Positions 18,707-26,489 of a DNA stretch of 49,080 nucleotides are shown here, in pieces. This DNA comes from an uncultured Bacilli bacterium. GTDB lineage: Bacteria; Bacillota_I; Bacilli_A; RF39; UBA660. A model generated the notes under the pieces. The model had not been told where the DNA came from. It worked only from the letters and a program-made list of their open reading frames with translations, and made no database searches. Every line of letters begins with the position of its first letter. The stretch's first letter is position 1. Both the position numbers and the translations under genes were made by a program. The stretch lies in the NCBI GenBank assembly GCA_934141145.1, contig CAKPCA010000008.1, positions 1 through 49,080 of the forward strand, given 5' to 3'.

Positions 18707-19342
18707 TTAAAACATCTCCTTTATCTTATCAAAACTATTTATACTTAATATCTTACTTTTATCATATTCCTTATTTTCAGGATTATAATAAATTGAATCT
18801 ATTCCAAATTTATTTGGACCAAGTACATCCTTTTCTATTGTGTCACCTATCATTATACATTCATCTATACAAAAATTACCACATGCATTTAAATAACTTT
18901 CTTTGTTTGGCTTTAAATTTAAATCACCTGCATATACTCCATCAAAAAATTCTAATATTCCAGCATTTCTAAGTCTTTCTTCTTGTGTATATTTAAACCA
19001 ATTTGTAAGTACTACTAAACTTTTATCTTTACTTTTTAAATATTCAAGCATACTTTTAGTTTCATCAAGTAATTTATCACTCATTTTGGCATTTACTTTT
19101 ACCCAACCATCTATTATTTCACTTGTAATATTTATACCTGTTTTCTCAGTTAAAAATTTACTTAACATTTTTGAATCATACTTTTCATGCATACTTTCAT
19201 ATTCAAGTAATTTTTCAAAATATAGCAAAAGAAATTTTTCGGAATCTTCGCTATTTAATACACTCTTAAAGTAATCTCTTTCAACATTAAAGTCACCATG
19301 AAGAAGTGTTCCATCAAGATCAAATATAAACCTCTTTTTCAT
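18707..19342 (-). CDS. HAD-family phosphatase
   Basis: A 211-residue haloacid dehalogenase-like hydrolase. Motif I is FIFDLDGTLL (nucleophile Asp at the first D), motif II is VVLTNW, and motif III/IV is LKPNKESYLNACGN followed by CIMIGDTIEKDVLGPNKFG. The cap domain lies between motifs I and II (about residues 18-90). The ATG after GGAGG is used; the upstream TTG lies inside that ribosome binding site. It is the first gene after the Phe T-box and so is controlled by charging of tRNA-Phe with pheS and pheT. The substrate is unknown. The linkage hints at a housekeeping repair or phosphate-recycling role in amino acid or tRNA metabolism. Confidence 0.85.
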   Translation of the reverse strand: MKKRFIFDLDGTLLHGDFNVERDYFKSVLNSEDSEKFLLLYFEKLLEYESMHEKYDSKMLSKFLTEKTGINITSEIIDGWVKVNAKMSDKLLDETKSMLEYLKSKDKSLVVLTNWFKYTQEERLRNAGILEFFDGVYAGDLNLKPNKESYLNACGNFCIDECIMIGDTIEKDVLGPNKFGIDSIYYNPENKEYDKSKILSINSFDKIKEMF

Positions 19343-19352
19343 ATTTACCTCC

Positions 19353-19570
19353 AAAAAAAATATCTATGATGTAAGGACGATTAAACGCGGTACCACCTTA
19401 CTTCATAGATATTTCTATGCTCTTTAATCTATTAACGCTAGATAAACGTTATAACTTTTCATTATACATTCAGAGGGTGAATTCATATAATATATTTTAT
19501 TAGCTTCTCACCATACGCTAACTCTCTTTAAAAAATATTAATTATATTACTACTTCCTCATCACAACTTT
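19353..19570 (-). ncRNA. T-box leader, phenylalanine-specific
   Basis: The conserved T-box sequence AAGGTGGTACCGCG is at 19386-19399 (minus strand). It is followed by a terminator hairpin of about 16 bp (19361-19376 with 19396-19411) and eight T. Upstream, GAATTCACC at 19476-19484 fits the specifier loop, with UUC (19479-19481), a Phe codon. Stem I elements (AGAGAGTTAGCG, GGTGAGAAGC) lie before it. Uncharged tRNA-Phe would pair with both regions and allow read-through into the HAD-pheS-pheT operon. Confidence 0.93.
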
Positions 19571-19582
19571 TAAACTAAAAAT

Positions 19583-19610
19583 ATTATAACACAATATTTT
19601 ATTTTTGCAA
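19583..19610 (-). promoter_or_regulatory. Promoter of the Phe T-box operon
   Basis: On the minus strand TTGCAA and TATAAT are separated by 16 bp, immediately before the T-box leader. Confidence 0.7.
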
Positions 19611-19645
19611 ACAATATAATTTTACAAAATAACAGATGTTATAAT

Positions 19646-20689
19646 TTACTGTTTTTTAAATATATGATCAACATTACTATATATTTTTTCTAGACTGTTT
19701 TCTTGTCTTAGTGAAGAATCCAAAACTTTATCTTCTATATAACTCATAGTTGCATTAAAAAATTTATCTCTACTTTTATAATCTAAATATGGAGGGTTAT
19801 TTTTCCAATCACCATATTTAACTTCTATTATATTAACAAGTGCATTAGTAAGTCTTATTCTATCTTCTTTTGATAATTTAAACCATAATCCTGCATTTTG
19901 TACTCTTAATAATGCAGCAAACACTGCATCATCATGTATTATTTGTTCAAATTCACTGTATAATCCTATCCTTTTAAAATTATCTCTTAAATCATCAAGT
20001 CCAGTAAATACATCTAAAACTCTTTCTGTAGGATAAAAGAAATCTTTAATTGTTGTATTATTTAAATTTGTTCTATACATATACATTTTATCATATAAAA
20101 ATACAACTTTATTTGCTTTAGCTGTTATTGGTCTGATAACTGGACCATCTTCCCATTTTAAGTGTTCTCTAAATCTAATATCATAAAATAAATCTCGTCT
20201 AATAAGTTTATTCCAAACATTTGGAAGTTCTTCAAACACATAATCCTTTTCTTCTCTAGGATTTATTATTCTATTATCTTCTTTGTATGAACTTGAATAA
20301 TATGAACCTAACCTTATATTTCCAAAATATGTACAGTTTCCACATCTTACAATATCCGCATCATGAGAAATAGCATTTTTATATAAAACTTCTACCATAT
20401 CTTCTCTTAAAAAATCATCTGCATCAACAAATAATATATATTCACCACAAGATGCATCTAATCCTATATTTCTTGCACCACCAGCACCAAGATTTGAACT
20501 TGTTATTACTTTAATATTTGAAAATCTTTTTTCATATTCTTTTAATATATCTAATGTGTTATCTGTTGAACCATCATCTACTAAAATTATTTCTATATCC
20601 TTAAATGTTTGTTTTAAAATACTATTTATACATTTATTAATATATTTTTTTCCATTATATACTGGAACAATAACGCTAACTTTTGTCAT
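19646..20689 (-). CDS. Family 2 glycosyltransferase
   Basis: A 347-residue GT-A fold transferase. Residues 1-110 show VSVIVPVYNGKKYINKCIN, VDDGSTDNT (37-45) and the metal-binding VDADD (88-92), with LGAGGARNIGLDAS between them. The C-terminal half is less typical and could bind the acceptor. No membrane helix is seen, so it probably acts at the inner membrane face on a cell-wall or capsule sugar; the substrate cannot be read. The first 67 bp of coding sequence after the start region (20607-20673) recur exactly at 21037-21103, in front of a PolC fragment. GGGGGGAG precedes the ATG. Confidence 0.9.
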   Translation of the reverse strand: MTKVSVIVPVYNGKKYINKCINSILKQTFKDIEIILVDDGSTDNTLDILKEYEKRFSNIKVITSSNLGAGGARNIGLDASCGEYILFVDADDFLREDMVEVLYKNAISHDADIVRCGNCTYFGNIRLGSYYSSSYKEDNRIINPREEKDYVFEELPNVWNKLIRRDLFYDIRFREHLKWEDGPVIRPITAKANKVVFLYDKMYMYRTNLNNTTIKDFFYPTERVLDVFTGLDDLRDNFKRIGLYSEFEQIIHDDAVFAALLRVQNAGLWFKLSKEDRIRLTNALVNIIEVKYGDWKNNPPYLDYKSRDKFFNATMSYIEDKVLDSSLRQENSLEKIYSNVDHIFKKQ

Positions 20690-21103
20690 AATAACTCCCC
20701 CCTTAAAACATTGAAATATATTAACACTATCTTAATAATATGTCAATTTAATTGTTAGTCTTTTTATTATTATCGCATACCAAATAGATATGGGTTTTAT
20801 ATAAACACAAAAAAATTGGACTTAATCATCCAATTTTTTTCTAAAATAAACTAAGCTGACTCGTTTCAGGCATATCACCAAATATACCCATTAATTTCAT
20901 TTTATCTATTAAAGTACCTGATACTTTACATCTTATCTGGAATTCCTCAATCGATATAAATGGACCTTTTTCTCTTTCTTCAACTATGTTATTTGCAACT
21001 GTATCACCAAGTCCTTCAATTGCATTAAATGGAGGAGTTTGTTTTAAAATACTATTTATACATTTATTAATATATTTTTTTCCATTATATACTGGAACAA
21101 TAA
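20607..21103. repeat. 67-bp direct repeat of the glycosyltransferase 5' end
   Basis: Bases 20607-20673 and 21037-21103 are identical (offset 430). After two mismatches eight more bases match. Between the copies lie the glycosyltransferase start region, a terminator and the PolC tail. This is the second of three duplicated gene ends in the window. Confidence 0.9.
20809..20838 (-). terminator. Terminator after the PolC tail
   Basis: Arms AAAAATTGGA and TCCAATTTTT are followed by T residues on the minus strand, directly after the stop of the chimeric ORF. It probably came with the polC 3' end. Confidence 0.8.
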
Positions 21104-21116
21104 TACTAACTTTCAA
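20841..21116 (-). CDS. Chimeric ORF: glycosyltransferase N-terminus fused to PolC C-terminus
   Basis: A 91-residue open frame. Residues 1-27 (KVSIIVPVYNGKKYINK and on to ILKQT) copy the start of the neighbouring glycosyltransferase. Residues 28-91 (PPFNAIEGLGDTVANNIVEE ... SGTLIDKMKLMGIFGDMPET, ending QLSLF) are the C-terminal helix-hairpin-helix region of PolC-type DNA polymerase III alpha. The final QLSLF is the sliding-clamp binding peptide of PolC. The start is TTG, seven bases after a strong AAGGAGG. The join is in frame at a point where the copied segment ends. It could be a dead recombination product or a small clamp-binding peptide. A full polC must exist elsewhere in the genome. Confidence 0.75.
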   Translation of the reverse strand: MKVSIIVPVYNGKKYINKCINSILKQTPPFNAIEGLGDTVANNIVEEREKGPFISIEEFQIRCKVSGTLIDKMKLMGIFGDMPETSQLSLF

Positions 21117-21152
21117 TATAAAACCTCCTTAATTTTGAAGAAATATTCCTTA

Positions 21153-21488
21153 TTACATAATAAGTGTATTAAAATAATCTTCAAACTTTTTTTGTATTCC
21201 TGTTATCATTTCATTTAATACTTTTGCACTTTCTATATATTTTTTATACTCGTCATAATTATCAAGATCACTATATAAAGATCTTAATTTTATTTCTTCT
21301 TCTGTAGTATCTTCGTTTTTATCTTCCTTATTTATCAATATTTTTTGAACATTTTTTATTTTTGATATAATTTCATTTATTTGTTTATTGGAATCTAAAT
21401 TATCTCTATAAAGTATAAAATCTTTATATTCTTTAGAATCAATTATCATTTTTTTTAAAGTTTCTACTTTTTTTAGTATGTCATTCAT
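21153..21488 (-). CDS. YlbF/YmcA-family protein
   Basis: A 111-residue, almost wholly helical, highly charged protein of the Com_YlbF type (residues 20-60: SKEYKDFILYRDNLDSNKQI then EIISKIKNVQKILI). In Bacillus the YlbF, YmcA and YaaT proteins form a complex acting with RNase Y in mRNA processing, competence and sporulation. The start MNDILKKVE shares a base with the miaB stop (TAATG), so both are translationally coupled; YlbF-type genes next to miaB are also known in Bacilli (ymcA). The C-terminal half differs from textbook members, so the subgroup is uncertain. Confidence 0.75.
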   Translation of the reverse strand: MNDILKKVETLKKMIIDSKEYKDFILYRDNLDSNKQINEIISKIKNVQKILINKEDKNEDTTEEEIKLRSLYSDLDNYDEYKKYIESAKVLNEMITGIQKKFEDYFNTLIM

Positions 21489-22921
21489 TATTCTTTTTCT
21501 CCATTTAAACTCCAAGTTTTTGCTTCTGTTATTTTTACATTTATTATTTTACCAATATCTTCTTTATCACATTTTACATTAGTTAATTTCATTGTATCTG
21601 TATATCCTGAATATAAACCTTCTTTTTTTTCTGATTTTCCTTCGATTAATACAGGTACTACTTGTCCTACTAATTTTTCATTATTAATAAGTGCATATTT
21701 ATTAACTATTTCATTTAGTCTTTGAAGTCTTTCTTGTTTTACACTTAAAGGAATTGGGTCATTCATTTTAGCAGCTGGTGTACTTTCTCTTGGTGAATAT
21801 ATAAATGTAAATGCACTATCATATTTACATTTTTCTACTACATCTAATGTTTCATTAAAATCTTCTTCTGTTTCGCCTGGGAAACCTACAATTATATCAG
21901 TTGTAAGACTTACATTTGGAATCATTTTTCTTATCTTAAGTGCAAGTTCTAAATAACTTTCTTTAGTATAACGTCTACCCATTAATTTTAATATTTTATC
22001 ACTACCTGATTGAACTGGTAAATGAACATAAGGCATTACATTTTTATAATCTCTTATTATTCTTATCATTTTATCTGTAAAATCCCATGGATGTGATGTT
22101 ACAAATCTAACTCTTTCAATATTTGTTTTAGCAACTTCTTCAAGTAATTTATCAAAAGTTACTCCATCTTTTAAATCTTTTCCATATGCATTAACATTTT
22201 GTCCTAAAAGTGTTACCTCTTTATAACCGTCTTTTACAAGTTTATTAACTTCACATAATATATCTTCTACTTTTCTACTTCTTTGTTTTCCTCTTGTATA
22301 TGGAACTATACAATATGTACAGAACTTGTCACATCCATACATTATATTTACATATGCTTTGTATTTATTATCTCTTCTAACAGGTAAGTTTTCAACAACA
22401 TCACCCTCTTTAGAAAATACTTCAATTACAAGTTCATTACCATCAATCGCTTCACTTATAAGTTTTGGTAAATTATGAATATTATGTGTACCAAATACTA
22501 CATCCATCCATTTGTATTTTTCTTCAATTTCATTTACTACTGCTTCTTCTTGAGCCATACATCCACATAAACAAGTAATTATATTTGGTTTACTCTCTTT
22601 TAAATGCTTAATTCTACCTAGCATACCAAATACTTTGTTATGAGCATTTTCTCTAATTGCACATGTATTTAATAAGATAAGATCAGCATCTTCCATATTA
22701 TCAGTTTTTGTAAATGACATATCTTCAAGTATTGCACTTATTGTTTCTGAATCCCTTTCATTTGCTTGACAACCATATGTAATAATATGGTACTTTTTAT
22801 TTATTCCAATTTTACTTAATTCATTATTCATTATATATGCATCTGTTAAAACTTTTACTTCTTCTTTACTTCTTTTTTTAGCATTTGCATATGATGGTTT
22901 TATATGTGCTTGTTTAATCAT
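21488..22921 (-). CDS. miaB: tRNA-2-methylthio-N6-dimethylallyladenosine synthase
   Basis: A 477-residue radical SAM methylthiotransferase that modifies A37 of tRNAs reading UNN codons. The N-terminal UPF0004 domain shows three cluster-binding Cys (TYGCQANERDS, LLNTCAIRENA, CLCGCMAQEE). The radical SAM domain carries CDKFCTYCIVPYTRGKQRSR, and a TRAM domain ends the protein (LVGQVVPVLIEGKSEKKEG ... INVKITEAKTWSLNG). The ATG at 22921 follows GGAGG; the upstream in-frame ATG is not preceded by one. It is followed by the overlapping YlbF-like gene. Confidence 0.96.
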   Translation of the reverse strand: MIKQAHIKPSYANAKKRSKEEVKVLTDAYIMNNELSKIGINKKYHIITYGCQANERDSETISAILEDMSFTKTDNMEDADLILLNTCAIRENAHNKVFGMLGRIKHLKESKPNIITCLCGCMAQEEAVVNEIEEKYKWMDVVFGTHNIHNLPKLISEAIDGNELVIEVFSKEGDVVENLPVRRDNKYKAYVNIMYGCDKFCTYCIVPYTRGKQRSRKVEDILCEVNKLVKDGYKEVTLLGQNVNAYGKDLKDGVTFDKLLEEVAKTNIERVRFVTSHPWDFTDKMIRIIRDYKNVMPYVHLPVQSGSDKILKLMGRRYTKESYLELALKIRKMIPNVSLTTDIIVGFPGETEEDFNETLDVVEKCKYDSAFTFIYSPRESTPAAKMNDPIPLSVKQERLQRLNEIVNKYALINNEKLVGQVVPVLIEGKSEKKEGLYSGYTDTMKLTNVKCDKEDIGKIINVKITEAKTWSLNGEKE

Positions 22922-22950
22922 TATAACGCCTCCAAACTTCAAATATTATA

Positions 22951-23214
22951 TCATTTATGACTTCCTTTTTCAACAACGTTTAAACTTAAATTTAGTGCAT
23001 TTATTATTTTTAAAATTGTATTTAAGCTTGGTGATATTTCTCTTTTTTCTATCTTTACTAAATAAGGTTGTTTCATATTAATCACTTTACATAATTCTCT
23101 TTGTGATATTCCTTTTTCTTTTCTTATTTTTGATAATTTTTCTATAAAATCATACTCTAAATCGAATAAATTCTTTTCATTATTTACATAATCATCTAGC
23201 AAAACTTTTTTCAT
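22951..23214 (-). CDS. XRE-type antitoxin
   Basis: An 87-residue protein with an N-terminal acidic segment (LLDDYVNNEKNLFDLEYDF) and a clear XRE helix-turn-helix (IRKEKGISQRELCKVINMKQ, then YLVKIEKREISPSLNTILKI). The start MKKVLLDD lies inside the end of the upstream MazF-like gene (23-base overlap), the usual coupling of type II toxin-antitoxin pairs. Here the toxin is first, as in HigBA-like order. It likely binds the palindrome at 23682-23711 to repress the pair. It is 29 bases upstream of miaB, so read-through into miaB is possible. Confidence 0.8.
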   Translation of the reverse strand: MKKVLLDDYVNNEKNLFDLEYDFIEKLSKIRKEKGISQRELCKVINMKQPYLVKIEKREISPSLNTILKIINALNLSLNVVEKGSHK

Positions 23215-23668
23215 TACTATACTCCTCATATTTACTTTCAAATAACTTTATCATATCAAAATCAATTCTTCCAACTTTTTTTAATATATCATTTTTATTT
23301 AATTTATATATATGATCAGTTTTTACAATACTATTTTTATATAAATTATTTTCTTTATCTTTATTAATTTTAATATTATATTTATATTTTTCCTTTTTTA
23401 TATTTGAAGATATAATCATACCAAAGTATTCAATGGGCATATAACGATTATTGTCTAATATTACAAATAAATTATTTTTACCTATTTCTCCATTTGCATA
23501 AATAAATTTTTTTACAAAAACTATATCACCTTTTTGAACATCTCCAAATTTTTCAAAATTTTCAGAAACATAATAAGTAACTTCTTCTTTAGTTAATGCA
23601 TATTCAGAAGGAACATCCTCTAATCCTAGAAAACTATCATAATACTTTTCATAAAATTTTTTACTCAT
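23192..23668 (-). CDS. PemK/MazF-like toxin
   Basis: A 158-residue protein with the beta-barrel signature of MazF/PemK/Kid endoribonucleases: QKGDIVFVKKFIYANGEIG (the loop before the second strand), NNLFVILDNN, and late strand SIVKTDHIYKLNKNDILKKV, where MazF has the T-D-Q-I segment. An N-terminal extension of about 40 residues is not part of the fold. Together with the overlapping XRE gene it forms a probable toxin-antitoxin pair. MazF normally pairs with an AbrB- or RHH-type antitoxin, so an XRE partner is less common, though known. Activity is inferred only. Confidence 0.65.
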   Translation of the reverse strand: MSKKFYEKYYDSFLGLEDVPSEYALTKEEVTYYVSENFEKFGDVQKGDIVFVKKFIYANGEIGKNNLFVILDNNRYMPIEYFGMIISSNIKKEKYKYNIKINKDKENNLYKNSIVKTDHIYKLNKNDILKKVGRIDFDMIKLFESKYEEYSNEKSFAR

Positions 23669-23681
23669 CGTATCACCTCAA

Positions 23682-23711
23682 AATTATGATAACATATATA
23701 TTATCATAATT
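23682..23711 (-). promoter_or_regulatory. Palindromic operator or terminator upstream of the toxin-antitoxin pair
   Basis: Perfect 11-bp arms (AATTATGATAA and its complement) separated by eight bases lie 14 bp upstream of the toxin start codon and 18 bp after the fhs stop. The place fits autoregulation by the XRE protein. On the minus strand the hairpin is followed by TTTTG, so it might also end the fhs transcript. Confidence 0.6.
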
Positions 23712-23728
23712 CAATAAGCTATACTAAT

Positions 23729-25210
23729 TTATTTCATAATTAAATAATTAGGATTTTTAGGCATACCTGGCATTAAAAGAACATTTTCCATATATACAAC
23801 AATGAAACCTGCGCCATTATATACTTTTATATCTGTTACTATCATTTTAAAATCTTTTGGATAACCTAAATTTAATTTATCATCTGTTATAGACATTGGT
23901 GTTTTACAAACACATATCATCATTTTAGTATTATTTAATTTATTTAATTTTTCTTTTGCTTCGTTAGTATATTCTACTTTGCTCGCACCAAACATTTTAC
24001 ACATTTTAAATATTTTTTCTTCTAAAGTATCTTCTAAATCATATACGAAATATTTCTTTTTATTTTCGTTCATTGATACTATTTTTTCTGCTAAAGTAAT
24101 GCATCCTTCTATTCCTTTTTGATACATTTCACATACACTAAATTCTACATTTAAATCTTTACAAAAATTATTTACAAACTCTATTTCTTCATCTAAATCA
24201 TCATCAAATTTATTTAATGCAACTATTACATTATCACAGAACTTTTGCATATTTTTTATATGGTATTCTAAGTTTTTTATACCGCTTTCTAATGAATCAT
24301 TACCATTATATTTAAGTGCTTTTATTGTAACATTTATTACTACTATATCTGGGTATATATCTCCTACTCTTGATTTTATATCAAAGAATTTAATTCCTCC
24401 CATATCAGATCCAAAACCTGCTTCTGTAATAGTATAATCTGATAGCTTAAGTGAAGATTTTGTTCCTATTAAACTAGAACATCCATGTGCAATATTGGCA
24501 AATGGTCCACCATGAACTATTACTGGATTATTATATAAAGTCTGTACTAAATTTGGTTTTATAGCATCTTTTAAAAGAAGTGTACATGCATTTTCTACAT
24601 GTAAATCTTTTACATATATTTCTTTTTCATCTTTTGTTAACCCAACTATAATATTACCTATTCTTTCTTTTAAATCATTAATATCTTTTGATAAACATAG
24701 TATAGCCATTATTTCTGATGCTGGAGTTATAACAAAGTTATCTCTTAAAATTCTATCATTCATATCTATACATCTTTTAATTAATACTTTATTTATTTTA
24801 AGTTCATTACCCTGAAAAATATGATTATCTACTGCAGCACAAATTAAATTATTAGCGCTTGTTATAGCATGAAAATCACCATTAAAGTGTAAATTAATAT
24901 CCATGCTTGGCTCTATAATGGCTTTACCACCACCTACTGCGCCACCTTTTCTTCCAAAAACTGGTCCAAGTGATGGTTCTCTTAAGTCCGCCACTGATAA
25001 ATATCCAAGTTTATTAAGTGAATCGCAAAGTCCAATACTTAAAGTTGTTTTACCCTCACCATATGGTGTTGGATTTGTACTTGTAACTAAAATTAATTTA
25101 CCATTTTTATTAGTATTTATGTTTTCTATTTTTGCTTTATAATTTCCATAACAAAATAAATCTTCTTCATTTAAATTTAATTTACTTGCTACTAACTTTA
25201 TATTTTCCAT
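23729..25210 (-). CDS. fhs: Formate-tetrahydrofolate ligase
   Basis: Makes 10-formyl-THF from formate, THF and ATP. The P-loop-like TPYGEGKTTLSIGL and the signatures EPSLGPVFGRKGGAVGGG, DINLHFNGDFHAITSANNL and PVIVHGGPFANIAHGCSS are intact. The length is 493 residues against about 556 in most bacteria. The shortening is spread over the N-terminus and internal loops, not a truncation; the C-terminal LMPGMPKNPNYL is present. It follows the Cys-rich gene at 25239 by 28 bases and is likely co-transcribed with it. Confidence 0.95.
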   Translation of the reverse strand: MENIKLVASKLNLNEEDLFCYGNYKAKIENINTNKNGKLILVTSTNPTPYGEGKTTLSIGLCDSLNKLGYLSVADLREPSLGPVFGRKGGAVGGGKAIIEPSMDINLHFNGDFHAITSANNLICAAVDNHIFQGNELKINKVLIKRCIDMNDRILRDNFVITPASEIMAILCLSKDINDLKERIGNIIVGLTKDEKEIYVKDLHVENACTLLLKDAIKPNLVQTLYNNPVIVHGGPFANIAHGCSSLIGTKSSLKLSDYTITEAGFGSDMGGIKFFDIKSRVGDIYPDIVVINVTIKALKYNGNDSLESGIKNLEYHIKNMQKFCDNVIVALNKFDDDLDEEIEFVNNFCKDLNVEFSVCEMYQKGIEGCITLAEKIVSMNENKKKYFVYDLEDTLEEKIFKMCKMFGASKVEYTNEAKEKLNKLNNTKMMICVCKTPMSITDDKLNLGYPKDFKMIVTDIKVYNGAGFIVVYMENVLLMPGMPKNPNYLIMK

Positions 25211-25238
25211 AGTATCACCTTTTAATTTAATTATATTC

Positions 25239-25865
25239 CTACCTTACAGTCTTCATTAATTTTTCCATAACAATTTCTTTTGGCGTCCAATAACTAAACT
25301 GTAATATATCCTTTTGTTTACTTGTAAAGAAATATTTAGTAAGTACAAAATCATTTATACTTTGAGTTATTCCCATAGTTTTTAAAGTATGACAAGTAAA
25401 TAACTTACAAGCTATACATGATTTCATAGTACAAACACTATCAATTAAATACTTACACTTTCCTCTGCCTTTACATTCACAACAACCATTTTTATGATCA
25501 CTACCTTTTCTTCTATATTTAACACATATATCATCTTTAAATTCACAATAATTTGTTTTTATTCTTTCATCTAATTTAGCACATACAGTATCATATATAT
25601 AGTTAAATTTTTCTTTTATATCTTTTAAGTTAATCGCATGAACTGTCTCTATTATATCTATTAATTTTTTGTCTGTTATATTATTTTTAGTTATATAATC
25701 TATATCTATTTTTTCATTATTATAAATAAGATCTATCATATATTTTTTATTACATACTTTTATTATTTTAGGTAATGATTCATATATATCATCTATTGTT
25801 TCATTTGTTAATTCTAATTTTAAAACCTTATTTTCTATATTTCTTTTTACTTCTCTTTTTTTCAT
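25239..25865 (-). CDS. Cys-rich protein, paralogue 2
   Basis: A 208-residue protein of unknown function and a paralogue of the next gene upstream. The shared block begins CEFKDDICVKYRR, then HKNGCCECKGRGKC, CTMKSCIACKLFTC and ends in KYFFTSKQKDILQFSY. Twelve Cys in about 75 residues suggest bound metal, perhaps zinc or an iron-sulfur cluster. The N-terminal 100 residues are charged and helical. There is no signal peptide. It lies directly upstream of fhs, with its own ribosome binding site, after the terminator at 25902-25928. Confidence 0.7.
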   Translation of the reverse strand: MKKREVKRNIENKVLKLELTNETIDDIYESLPKIIKVCNKKYMIDLIYNNEKIDIDYITKNNITDKKLIDIIETVHAINLKDIKEKFNYIYDTVCAKLDERIKTNYCEFKDDICVKYRRKGSDHKNGCCECKGRGKCKYLIDSVCTMKSCIACKLFTCHTLKTMGITQSINDFVLTKYFFTSKQKDILQFSYWTPKEIVMEKLMKTVR

Positions 25866-25901
25866 AATTACAACCTCATATAAATTTTAACATATTTTAA
25901 A

Positions 25902-25928
25902 GAAAAAAATTGATATTTCTATCAATTT
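25902..25928 (-). terminator. Terminator between the Cys-rich paralogues
   Basis: Arms AAATTGATA and TATCAATTT around a four-base loop, followed by T residues on the minus strand, overlap the stop codon of the upstream paralogue. It should end the serS transcript. Confidence 0.8.
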
Positions 25929-26488
25929 TCCATAAGTTTATACATAACATAACTTTTTGGTTTAAAGAAACTATACTTTAATATATACTTTTGTTTTAAA
26001 TTAAAGAAATATTTTAATAATGGTATATCCTTTATTTTAAAGTATACTTTTTTGTTTCTTAAATACTCACAAGAATATAATTTACAAGATATTGATTTTA
26101 TTTGACATCTATGATTTTTTAAATTTTCACATAAACCACCTCTTGCATCACTATAGCAACAGCCATCTTTATGCATTATCTTTGGATGATTTCTAAAAAA
26201 TACACATATATCATCTTTAAAATCACAATAATTACATTCTAAATATTTTTTATCTATATAATCACAAACAGTATCATATATAAAACTATATCTTTTACTC
26301 TTATCTTTTATATTTATCGCATGCATTATATTATAAAGTTCTATATTATCCTCTTTTGTTATTAATTTACCATTATTTATTATCTCTAATTTTTTATTTT
26401 CATTATCGCATATATTTAAGATTTTTTTTGTTTCCTTTATTACCTTTTTATAATTATTATTTTTTATTTCTACTACTAACTTTTCCAT
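25922..26488 (-). CDS. Cys-rich protein, paralogue 1
   Basis: A 188-residue paralogue of the 25239-25865 protein. It shares CDFKDDICVFFRN, HKDGCCYSDARGGLC, CQIKSISCKLYSC and the closing KYFFNLKQKYILKYSFFKP. The duplicated N-terminal half is more divergent, but both contain IYDTVC before the Cys block. The stop is TGA. It starts one base after serS and so belongs to the Ser T-box transcript. The function is unknown. The Cys and His spacing suggests metal binding. Control with serS hints at a link to translation or amino acid supply, but it could be simple read-through. Confidence 0.7.
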   Translation of the reverse strand: MEKLVVEIKNNNYKKVIKETKKILNICDNENKKLEIINNGKLITKEDNIELYNIMHAINIKDKSKRYSFIYDTVCDYIDKKYLECNYCDFKDDICVFFRNHPKIMHKDGCCYSDARGGLCENLKNHRCQIKSISCKLYSCEYLRNKKVYFKIKDIPLLKYFFNLKQKYILKYSFFKPKSYVMYKLMEN

Positions 26489-26489
26489 A

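Noticed and set aside
19353..19570. Possible tRNA or attenuator other than a T-box
   Set aside because: No tRNA cloverleaf; the full T-box consensus, specifier and terminator explain the region.
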